From Gammaproteobacteria bacterium (lineage in GTDB: Bacteria > Pseudomonadota > Gammaproteobacteria > Pseudomonadales > Azotimanducaceae_A), in contig DUAT01000057.1 in NCBI GenBank assembly GCA_012960755.1, forward strand, positions 229,909-293,908: a stretch of 64,000 bases of DNA, read 5' to 3'. Position 1 is the stretch's first letter; the number at the start of each line of letters is the position of its first letter. Of the stretch, positions 56,776-64,000 are shown piece after piece. The notes under the pieces are model-generated. The model was not told the origin of the DNA. It did not search any database and worked only from the letters and a program-made list of their open reading frames with translations. A program made the translations under genes and the position numbers.

Positions 56776-57335
56776 TTTCGTCCCCTCTGCTCGCCCTGGC
56801 TTATGCCATTGTTGCGGCGCTCATTCTCAATATCTGGGTTGCGACAAAATGGAGCACTAGCTTCAAGGTTTCCCTGGTCTTTTTAGTCTCGATACTTTAT
56901 GTCGGCACCTACTTTGGCCTGAGGGAGATTCAGGGCTGGCCAACACAGGACCCCATGCCCGATTCCTTTCGTCTTTTGTGGGCGAAAATTGATGAGCCCG
57001 ATAAGGCCACAAAATCAGATGGCCAGATTTATCTGTGGGTGCAACAGCTTGATCTTATCGGCCAAGTCGATGGCGAGCCCAGGGCTTACAAGTTATCTTA
57101 CCGGGTGGATCTTGCAGAAAATGTGGCTGATGCACTGGCGAAAATTGAAGGCGGGAACAAGCTTAACGGCAAGATGACACGGGGCCTGCTCAAGCCAGAG
57201 TCTGAGGTGGAACCCGGCCCGGAATCACTGGCACTGGACGAAGGTGAATCCGGTATCGACGGCTTTAGTGATGACCGGATTCTCCTTGAGTTTACTGAAC
57301 TGCCTCGTACGCCGCTGCCGCCCAAGGGGGTTTAA
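56772..57335 (+). CDS. Unknown membrane protein, third gene of ExbB-like operon
   Basis: A 187-residue protein with two hydrophobic helices at the N-terminus (LLALAYAIVAALILNIWVA and VSLVFLVSILYVGTYFGLR), then a soluble part (LRLLWAKI-like region, DGQIYLWVQQLD, PRAYKLSYRVDLAENVADAL) and an acidic, Pro-rich tail. It is not recognised. The TTG start overlaps the previous stop by four bases (TTGA), so it is made with the ExbB and ExbD-like proteins and is likely part of the same complex. No family is assigned. Confidence 0.6.
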   Translation: MISSPLLALAYAIVAALILNIWVATKWSTSFKVSLVFLVSILYVGTYFGLREIQGWPTQDPMPDSFRLLWAKIDEPDKATKSDGQIYLWVQQLDLIGQVDGEPRAYKLSYRVDLAENVADALAKIEGGNKLNGKMTRGLLKPESEVEPGPESLALDEGESGIDGFSDDRILLEFTELPRTPLPPKGV

Positions 57336-57377
57336 GGCTGGCAGGTATCCTAAAAAAGCCTAGCATCGCCGCGATAA

Positions 57378-59579
57378 CTAGTCGGTCTCCCCGCTTGCTG
57401 CCTCACTCGCCGCCTTCTTATCCTCGTTGGCGCGGTGTACGACATAGGCTTCAATTCTTGCCACATCGCCCTCATCAACCAGGTCTGCAAAACTCGCCAT
57501 CCCATTAGCCGCCAGAACGCCATCCATGACGATTTCCTTAAATATCTGGTGCTTTTCAGCGCTCATCAGGCGCAGGTCCGGGATAATCCCGCTGGATTTC
57601 GCTGCGAGTCCATGGCAGACAGCACAGGTCTCATGATAGAGGCGTTCACCACGATCTATATCCTCCGCGGACGCCTGAATATCGGGCTGGTCTGGAATAC
57701 TTCTGTCTACCGCCGTCGGTTGGGGGAGTGTCAGATTGCCGTTTAACTTGAACACAAGCAGCTTGCCAAAGTTTCCATACTCAATGGAAGCCAGATTAGG
57801 CACGTCGCCTGAAAACAGGTCTCCGCCACCCGTCCCTGTCAGGATCGCCACATACTGCACGCCGTCAATCTGATAACTGACTGGTGGTGCTAAAAATGAT
57901 GTGTATGCATCGAACGTCCACAGCAGTTCCCCTGTGTCAGAATTATAGGCATTAAATTCGCCCAGTGAATTTCCCTGGAATAAAACGTTCCCCTTTGTTG
58001 CCAGTACACCCCCGTTCCAGTAATGGAGCTGCTCGACGGCCCACTTTTCCTCGCCTGTCAGCGGATCAAAGGCTTTTAAAATGCCGCGGGCTTTTGGCGG
58101 ATCACCAGCGTCAGCCATGACCTGGTTTATCCGTCCCAACTCTATTCCAAGATTCCAGCCACCCACAACCCGCTTGTAAGTGCCGGTTCTCTTCCATTCC
58201 TCACTCATCGAATAGGCCAGCGGACTTTCCATCGCCGGGATATACATGATGCCTTTGCTTTCATCAAAGGACATGGCTTGCCAGTTATGTCCGCCCAGGG
58301 GACCGGGCAGTATCCACTGGCTCTCTTCCAGATAGTCCAGCGCCGGGTCTTCTACAGGCCTTCCCGTCTCCATATCCACATGTGTTGCCCAGTTGACGGC
58401 GACATACTTATGCGCACGTAACAGTTCGCCATCGGAACGATCCAGTACATAGAAAAAACCATTCTTGGGTGCCTGCAGCAGCACCTTTCGGTCGACGCCA
58501 TCGACCTTCAGGTCTGCCAGCACCATATCCTGAACCGCAGTGAAGTCCCAGTTATCTCCCGGCGTCGTCTGGTAATACCAGTTCATTTTTCCGGTATCGG
58601 CATCCAATGCGACGATGGAAGAAAGAAATAGATTGTCGCCACCCCCGGGGGATCTTATAACCCGGGTCCATGGCGAGCCATTGCCGACGCCTAAATAGAC
58701 CTGGTTGAAATCAGGGTCATAAACAATAGAGTTCCATACCGTGCCGCCACCGCCGATTTTCCACCATTCACCGCCTTTCCAGGTTTTTGCCGCCATTTCC
58801 ATTTCACTATGCTCGAACGGCAGGGAGGGATCTCCCGGTACCGTATAGAAACGCCAGACCTGTTCCCCCGACTCGGCGTCATACGCCGTGACGTATCCCC
58901 GCACACCGTACTCGGCACCACCGTTACCGATAAATACTTTGCCATTGGCGACCCTCGGCGCGCCGGTGATCGTGTAGTCACGCTCCCTGTCGATCAGCGT
59001 GTCCACTTCCCAAATCTGTTTACCGGTCGCAGCATCCAGTGAAATCAGGCGACCATCGAGGCTGGCAACATAAACCCGGCCCTTGTAAACCGCGACACCA
59101 CGATTGACCACATCGCAACAGGCCTTTCTTGCCCAGGCACCCGGCACCTTCGGGTCGAAGTACCAGATTTCCTCACCCGTCACCGCATCCAGGGCATATA
59201 CCCGGCTCCATGCGGTGGAGACAAACATCATATTGTCAACAATAATGGGGGTCGCCTCCAGGGCGCGATTGCTGCGCATATCCGAATACCATGCCAGGCC
59301 CAATTGCGAGATCGACTCGGTGTTTATCTGATCAAGTGGTGAAAATCGCTGCTCTTCATAGGTTCTGCCATGAGCCAGCCAGTTGCCCGGTTCGCTCTCG
59401 GCGTTGTTGATTCTATCGTCATCAATCTGACCAATGGTGGACGTTACCTCGACCGGTGTATCGGTAACATCTACATCATCCACCTCGTTGGTATCTTCTC
59501 CCCTATTCATGAAGAAAAGAAAACCGACGACAATGATAATTGCAGCCACAACTAAGTTTCTCATCATGTTATTTCCCAT
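57378..59579 (-). CDS. PQQ-dependent quinohemoprotein alcohol dehydrogenase
   Basis: A 733-residue exported enzyme. The N-terminal helix LVVAAIIIVVGFLFFM is a signal anchor, then an eight-bladed propeller with WYSDMRSNRALEATP, the adjacent-Cys disulfide KACCDVVNRGVAVY and catalytic block TTPGDNWDFTAVQDMVL. The position two residues after the catalytic Asp is Thr (D-F-T), not Asp as in lanthanide XoxF enzymes, so a calcium type is expected. A C-terminal cytochrome c site is ETCAVCHGLAAKS (C-x-x-C-H). It oxidises an alcohol in the periplasm and passes electrons to a haem. GGAGAG six bases before the ATG supports the start. Confidence 0.9.
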   Translation of the reverse strand: MGNNMMRNLVVAAIIIVVGFLFFMNRGEDTNEVDDVDVTDTPVEVTSTIGQIDDDRINNAESEPGNWLAHGRTYEEQRFSPLDQINTESISQLGLAWYSDMRSNRALEATPIIVDNMMFVSTAWSRVYALDAVTGEEIWYFDPKVPGAWARKACCDVVNRGVAVYKGRVYVASLDGRLISLDAATGKQIWEVDTLIDRERDYTITGAPRVANGKVFIGNGGAEYGVRGYVTAYDAESGEQVWRFYTVPGDPSLPFEHSEMEMAAKTWKGGEWWKIGGGGTVWNSIVYDPDFNQVYLGVGNGSPWTRVIRSPGGGDNLFLSSIVALDADTGKMNWYYQTTPGDNWDFTAVQDMVLADLKVDGVDRKVLLQAPKNGFFYVLDRSDGELLRAHKYVAVNWATHVDMETGRPVEDPALDYLEESQWILPGPLGGHNWQAMSFDESKGIMYIPAMESPLAYSMSEEWKRTGTYKRVVGGWNLGIELGRINQVMADAGDPPKARGILKAFDPLTGEEKWAVEQLHYWNGGVLATKGNVLFQGNSLGEFNAYNSDTGELLWTFDAYTSFLAPPVSYQIDGVQYVAILTGTGGGDLFSGDVPNLASIEYGNFGKLLVFKLNGNLTLPQPTAVDRSIPDQPDIQASAEDIDRGERLYHETCAVCHGLAAKSSGIIPDLRLMSAEKHQIFKEIVMDGVLAANGMASFADLVDEGDVARIEAYVVHRANEDKKAASEAASGETD

Positions 59580-59718
59580 AACGATCTCTCCGATCTTATT
59601 GTTATTACCGTTTTTGTTTTAGCATCGATTGGCATCATCCACCAAAGTGTCGGTGAAGTCACGAGCTTGCAATCCCCGGACTGAAAATTCGTGCCTGGCA
59701 ACGATGCCAACATTCCCA

Positions 59719-60456
59719 CTATCTTCGGCCCGGTGGATACATCATCCATGCGGGTTTGCTCTCACTCACCTTCGCCCAGGTCGCGCCGCTCTCCTGCGTC
59801 AGGAAGAGATTCAGCACCTCTTCTGCGACATGCAGCGGACTCATGAAAACAGCCTCATCGGTGCGCTGCTGGTTGGGAATAATGCCGGTATCTATGCCGC
59901 CCGGGCAGAGCGCGTTGATTCTCAGCCCACGTTCTGCAGCTTCTTTCTTCAGGCTTCTGACAAGCCCGGTGACTGCATGTTTTGTCATGGAATAGAGTGG
60001 ATCGACATCATAGGGAACAATACCAGCCAGCGAGCCCGTCACGACTATGCTACCGCCTTGCTTCATCATCGGTAACAGGTAATGCAGGCCAAATACGACA
60101 CCGTCAATATTGACACCTGTCAACAGTCGGTAGCGCGCCAGGGTCATCGCCGAGAATTGATACTCCTGTAAATCTGCTTCAGGTGGGGCACTCTGAATTC
60201 CCGCGTTCAGATGCAGATGGTCAATTCCATCAAACCGACGCCCCAGGGTCTCTGCGATTGTTTCCCAGGATGTACTCTGGCTGACATCACACTGATAAAA
60301 GGTTGCATCATGCTTTTCTGCAACCGCTTCACCTTTGTTAACGTCGATATCCAAACCAACCACATCAGCACCCTGGGCGGTAGCAGCCTCGATAACCCCG
60401 GCGCCGATTCCAGACCCTGATCCGGTGACAACAACATTCTTATCCTGCAATTTCAT
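59719..60456 (-). CDS. Short-chain dehydrogenase/reductase
   Basis: A 245-residue classical SDR. The cofactor loop is TGSGSGIG, NAG is in LHLNAGIQSAP, and the catalytic S-Y-K set is VVTGSLAGIVPYDVDPLYSMTKHA (Ser, Tyr, Lys; shown in part). Substrate unknown; NAD(H) is likely from DID after the second strand. I start at 60456 because GGAGGATTTC lies just before it; the frame opens ten codons earlier. It diverges from the SDR at 60683, with a 226-base control region holding repeats and an inverted repeat. Confidence 0.9.
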   Translation of the reverse strand: MKLQDKNVVVTGSGSGIGAGVIEAATAQGADVVGLDIDVNKGEAVAEKHDATFYQCDVSQSTSWETIAETLGRRFDGIDHLHLNAGIQSAPPEADLQEYQFSAMTLARYRLLTGVNIDGVVFGLHYLLPMMKQGGSIVVTGSLAGIVPYDVDPLYSMTKHAVTGLVRSLKKEAAERGLRINALCPGGIDTGIIPNQQRTDEAVFMSPLHVAEEVLNLFLTQESGATWAKVSESKPAWMMYPPGRR

Positions 60457-60500
60457 GAAATCCTCCGCTGCCAGGCATGAATACATGCATAGCCTGAATA

Positions 60501-60551
60501 GAGCCTGGCATGAATTAAAGCCTGGTATGAACTAAAGCCTGGCATGAATTA
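60501..60551. repeat. 17-bp tandem repeat, three copies
   Basis: The unit AAGCCTGGCATGAATTA occurs three times (60501-60517, 60518-60534, 60535-60551) with one or two changes each. Weaker copies of GGCATGAAT and AGCCTGAATA flank it on the left (60470-60500). It lies upstream of the minus-strand SDR gene, between the divergent pair. Confidence 0.85.
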
Positions 60552-60627
60552 TAGATGCACCATACCAGCGTACCGCAAAGCGCATCAAATCCAGGTCAAT
60601 AGTTGATAGAATGACGGCATTACCAAT

Positions 60628-60662
60628 GGAACCTCTGATTGAGTGGATTAATCAGAGGTTCC
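60628..60662. promoter_or_regulatory. Perfect 13-bp inverted repeat upstream of the SDR gene
   Basis: GGAACCTCTGATT and its exact complement AATCAGAGGTTCC are separated by nine bases (GAGTGGATT). The arms are 22 bases from centre to centre, two helix turns, as for sites of dimeric regulators; as RNA it would form a hairpin just before the start codon. No T run follows, so it is not a terminator. Confidence 0.65.
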
Positions 60663-60682
60663 CCAATCTAACAGGAATGATG

Positions 60683-61492
60683 ATGGATCTAGATGACAAA
60701 ATTACTGTGGTCACCGGTGCGGGTTCTGGTATTGGCCGGGCCCTGGCAATCCGGTTCGCAGAAAGAGGTGTACGGGCTGTGGTGTGTACCGACCTGAATG
60801 CAGAAAATGCAGCGGAAACAGCAGCAATGATCGGGTCGGTGGCGACATCCAGCGGGCTCGACGTGGGCGATGAACAAGCAATTGAACAACTGGTCCAACA
60901 GACAGAAGAAACCATCGGTGGCATCGACATATTTGTTTCGAATGCCGGTTACGGCCAGGCCGGTGGGTTGAATCTCCCCACTGAAGACTGGCAGCGAATG
61001 ATGAGTGTGCACACCTGGTCACACCTTGCCGCTGCCAGGGCCGTGATCCCGGGTATGATCAAACGCGGCGGAGGTTATCTGCTGAGTACTGCATCAGCCG
61101 CAGGACTATTGACCCAGATTGATTCCGGACCTTATGCGGTATCCAAACATGCGGCTGTCGCACTAGCTGAATGGATCGCCATCAATTATGGCGACCAGGG
61201 AATCGGCGTCTCGGTTCTCTGTCCGCAAGCGGTTCGGACTAACATTGGCGCTAACGCCATAAGAACCGATACCAACAAACCCGGGCGAAAATCCAACTCC
61301 GGTCAAGCCAGTGGTGACGGTATTCTCGAAGCTGATTTTGTCGCAGATGCCTGCATCGACGCAATGAGCCAGGAACGTTTTCTGGTGTTGCCACACCCTG
61401 AAGTTGCCACCTACTTTAAACGCAAAGCCAGTGACTATGACCGCTGGCTGGGTGGGATGCGAAGGTTCCGGGACAGGTTAAAAGGCAATTAA
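60683..61492 (+). CDS. Short-chain dehydrogenase/reductase
   Basis: A 269-residue classical SDR with TGAGSGIG at the start, NAGYG, and the catalytic set in LLSTASAAGLLTQIDSGPY-AVSK (Ser, Tyr, Lys). A Rossmann end VCTDLN suggests NAD or NADP use. Three ATGs follow each other (60677, 60680, 60683); AGGA lies just before them, and the third (MDLDDK) fits the family best. The frame continues back to 60611, but that extension spans a perfect inverted repeat, so it is unlikely to be coding. Likely expression is controlled through the inverted repeat. Confidence 0.85.
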   Translation: MDLDDKITVVTGAGSGIGRALAIRFAERGVRAVVCTDLNAENAAETAAMIGSVATSSGLDVGDEQAIEQLVQQTEETIGGIDIFVSNAGYGQAGGLNLPTEDWQRMMSVHTWSHLAAARAVIPGMIKRGGGYLLSTASAAGLLTQIDSGPYAVSKHAAVALAEWIAINYGDQGIGVSVLCPQAVRTNIGANAIRTDTNKPGRKSNSGQASGDGILEADFVADACIDAMSQERFLVLPHPEVATYFKRKASDYDRWLGGMRRFRDRLKGN

Positions 61493-61561
61493 GGCTGGGC
61501 GTGTTTTGCTGCGACTACTTGAGAACTACTTTTTAGAACCGCCAGACATACGGAAGATCAG

Positions 61562-63495
61562 GTGAAGGAACGGAATTCATTCACAGCCATAGGTGTTCTC
61601 GCCGCTGCAATCATGTTACCTGCGACGGCCCAGGACACGGGCATCGCAACACCGTCTATTCTTGCAGCGGCGTACACTGGCAAGGTCTATTCCCCTATGC
61701 CGAGCGCAGCTTTCCAGAGACCCCGCTGTGGGGCGATTCTCATCTACATACTTCATTATCGATGGATGCGGGATTGTTCGGTAATCGTTTGTCACCGACA
61801 GAAGCCTATCGGTTTGCGCGTGGTGAACAGGTCGTTAGCTCTTCTGGCCAGGCGGTCAGGTTGTCTCGTCCCCTCGACTGGCTGGTTATCGCTGATCATT
61901 CCGATGGCATGGGCTTGGTAGGGGATATCGCTAGTGGCAAACCCCAGCTTTTAGCCTATGAACAGGCACGACGCTGGAACAAGGGAATGGCTGAAGGCGG
62001 CGATGCCGCCGTTGCGGCAGCCCTGGACCTGATCGGCACCTTCTCCCAGGGAAAAATGGATCCGGAAATGTTCGCGCTTTATTCACCGGGTGCGAAGATC
62101 TACAAGAATCTCTGGGAAAAGGTAATCGATGACGCTGAAGCTTTTAATAATCCAGGACATTTTACCGCCCTGATTGGTTTTGAGTGGACCTCCCTGATCA
62201 GGGGCGCCAATATGCATCGAGTTGTCATCATGCGAGATGGCCCGACCCGGGCACGCCAGGTGGTCCCCTATACGACCCAGGCCCCTGTTGGCTCGCCGGA
62301 CCCGCGGGACCTGTGGAAATACATGAACAACTACGAGCAGTCAACACAGGGTGAAATCCTCGCCATTGCTCACAATGGCAATCTTTCCAACGGCATTATG
62401 TTCCCGCTCAAGGCGCAGTGGAATGGCAGGAAGCTGGACAAGACTTATGTCAAACAGCGAATCAAGTGGGAGCCACTGTACGAAATTACCCAGATAAAAG
62501 GTGATGGTGAAACACATCCATTCCTTTCTCCGGACGATGAGTTCGCTGATTATGAAAACTGGGCTATCGGCAACCTGGATGTTTCTGAGGCGAAAACCGA
62601 TGACATGCTTGCTGGTGAGTACGCCCGCGAAGCGCTAAAACAAGGCTTGCTCATCGAAAAACGCCTGGGTACCAACCCATACAAATTTGGGGTCCTGGGT
62701 GCCACCGACAGTCATACTTCCCTTACCACCGCTGAAGAGGATAATTTTTTTGGTAAGCACACCGGATATGAACCCAAGGCTAACAGGATGAGCCACCCGT
62801 TTATGGAAAATGAAAACGGCGTCATCATGGGATGGCAAATGGTTGCATCAGGGCTCGGCGCCGTGTGGGCAACAGAAAACACCAGAGCGGCAATCTTCGA
62901 TGCGATGCAGCGTAAGGAAGTCTACGGCACCACCGGTCCGCGCATGACCGTCAGATTATTTGGTGGTTGGGACTTTTCGGCGCAGGACCTGAATTCCCGC
63001 ATGCCGGTACGACTTGGGTATGAAAAAGGCGTGCCTATGGGGGGTGACATGCTCGCCATGCCGACAGGAGCAGGTGCACCGGGTTTTATGGTTTACGCAT
63101 TGCGTGATCCGATGGGAGCCAACCTGGACCGAATTCAAATCGTCAAAGGCTGGCTGGACGCGAAAGGTAATACAAAAGAGAAAGTCTATGATGTCAGCTG
63201 GTCAGGTGATTGAATGCCCGTCGATGGCAAACTACCTCCCGTTGGTAACACGGTGGACGTGGCAAATGCGAACTGGACCAATACAATCGGCGCTGCGGAG
63301 CTTGGTGTGGTTTGGACAGACCCTGATTTCAACCCCGGGCAAAAGTCATTCTACTACGCAAGAGTGCTCGAAATTCCAACACCACGATGGTCTACTTATG
63401 ATGCGTTCAGGTTCGGTGTTGATATACCAAAAGGTGCCCCGACTTCCACCCAGGAAAGAGCATACACTTCTGCGATCTGGTATACGCCAGAGTAG
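61562..63495 (+). pseudogene. DUF3604 domain protein, interrupted by a frameshift and a nonsense codon
   Basis: Reading spans a signal peptide (MKERNSFTAIGVLAAAIMLPATAQ), then the DUF3604 domain with GDSHLHTSLSMDAGLFGNRL, FARGEQVVSSSGQ, IADHSDGMGLV, LGATDSHTSL and the C-terminal [19 protein letters not shown]. Two breaks exist. The frame changes by one base at the CCCC run at 61692-61695 (a missing base would restore VYSP-YAERSFPE). A TGA at 63211-63213 falls where the family usually has Arg after S-G-D; CGA to TGA fits. The parts are otherwise intact, suggesting recent loss or assembly errors. The native role of DUF3604 is unknown, with metal-dependent esterase-like features. Confidence 0.75.
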
Positions 63496-63568
63496 TAGAG
63501 CGGCAATGGGAAGACGAATAGCCTTAATTACAACTCTGGTAAAATTACCGATTGGCGAATGCCGTCAG

Positions 63569-64000
63569 TTACTGCAACTGATACAGCGCCTTAACATTAC
63601 CCGACGTGATCTTCTCCCGATCAACATCTGATACTCCCTCGAAGATTTCATCGAGAACTTCCATGGAACAGGGCCAGGTCGAATCGACATGAGGGTAATC
63701 AGACCCCCACATCAGATTGTCGACGCCGATAATTTCCCGGGTCAGGATGGCTGGTCTGTCATCTTCAATCGTGGCATAGAACTGGCGGCGCCAGACATCA
63801 TGGGGGCGTTCACCAGTGAATTCCTGCAACTTGAACCTGAACTCCCGTAAAACGCCTTGGTCCACCCTGTCTAACCATTGCGCGATCCATCCGGCGTTAA
63901 ATTCACTGACGACAAACTTGAGGTTGGGATGTTTCTTCGCAACACCTCGGCACATGAGCTCGATAATCGTTCTCTGTATGGTAGCTGGTGCATTGGCATA
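63569..64000 (-). CDS. Amidohydrolase family protein, 3' part only
   Basis: The final 143 codons of a PF04909-type amidohydrolase, running off the right edge. It reads PNLKFVVSEFNAGWIAQWLD (metal-site Glu region), IGVDNLMWGSDYPHVDSTWP with the conserved catalytic Asp, and ends with REKITSGNVKALYQLQ. It is similar in form to the enzyme at 3576 but not identical. The 5' end lies beyond the window, so its start and full metal site cannot be judged. Confidence 0.85.
   Translation of the reverse strand, partial: YANAPATIQRTIIELMCRGVAKKHPNLKFVVSEFNAGWIAQWLDRVDQGVLREFRFKLQEFTGERPHDVWRRQFYATIEDDRPAILTREIIGVDNLMWGSDYPHVDSTWPCSMEVLDEIFEGVSDVDREKITSGNVKALYQLQ

Noticed and set aside
55400..57335. Zorya-type or flagellar MotAB defence or motility system
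   Set aside because: No helicase, nuclease or OmpA/MotB domain accompanies the channel gene, and its periplasmic partner differs.
60611..60682. Extended N-terminus of the SDR at 60683
   Set aside because: The extra codons cross a perfect inverted repeat and the SDR family start fits the later ATG run better.
63211..63213. TGA as a possible second selenocysteine codon in DUF3604
   Set aside because: The family usually has Arg at this place, no thiol motif surrounds it, and the same gene also has a frameshift.

Overview
The window looks like a chromosomal segment from a free-living, probably marine, aerobic gammaproteobacterium. The evidence is moderate GC, a complete recC-recB-recD cluster, a long (class II, about 490 residue) ketol-acid reductoisomerase, AcnA beside FumC, and many oxidative catabolic genes: three LLM flavin/F420-type oxidoreductases, acyl-CoA dehydrogenase, enoyl-CoA hydratase, acyl-CoA ligase, two SDRs, PQQ-alcohol dehydrogenase, three formylglycine sulfatases and a DUF3604 gene. 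The lineage is inferred from gene content only. No phage, plasmid, CRISPR, rRNA or tRNA gene was seen. TTG and GTG starts are frequent.

Layout. 0-8.5 kb: acetyltransferases, LLM oxidoreductases, a ClpP-like protease, an exported PPOX protein, an amidohydrolase and a fusion of a VTT membrane domain to a disulfide oxidoreductase. 8.4-18.1 kb: acyl-CoA dehydrogenase, a 14-bp G-rich tandem repeat, an exported two-repeat protein, an MBL hydrolase with a TolB/TPR membrane protein and a DUF4097 protein (probably one operon), an AhpD-like protein that appears to be a selenoprotein with an in-frame UGA, enoyl-CoA hydratase and a spermidine-synthase-like protein. 18.1-18.5 kb: a small graveyard joining vapC and VOC gene remnants. 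18.5-24.4 kb: divergent acnA/fumC and an acyl-CoA ligase. 24.4-34.5 kb: a MITE-like element, a sulfatase-MFS operon, a lipoprotein sulfatase, then ppa, an Atm1-type ABC exporter and a third sulfatase. 34.5-42 kb: hydrolase, two MFS transporters, small membrane proteins, GtrA, a ModF-like double ATPase and ilvC. 42-52.8 kb: LLM oxidoreductase, Tat-exported aldo/keto reductase, and recCBD. 52.8-57.3 kb: META lipoprotein, a divergent TrpF-like protein, Tat-exported dienelactone hydrolase and an overlapping three-gene ExbB/ExbD-like operon. 57.4-64 kb: quinohemoprotein dehydrogenase, divergent SDRs with repeats and a perfect inverted repeat between them, a doubly broken DUF3604 gene and a partial amidohydrolase.

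The clearest novelty is the AhpD-family selenoprotein: UGA sits exactly at the second cysteine of the E-x11-C-x2-C-x3-H motif, with a SECIS-like hairpin just downstream. Second is the ExbB/ExbD-like trio of unknown function. Other items are a MITE-like repeat whose end supplies a transporter's stop codon, and the SDR intergenic region with array and palindrome.
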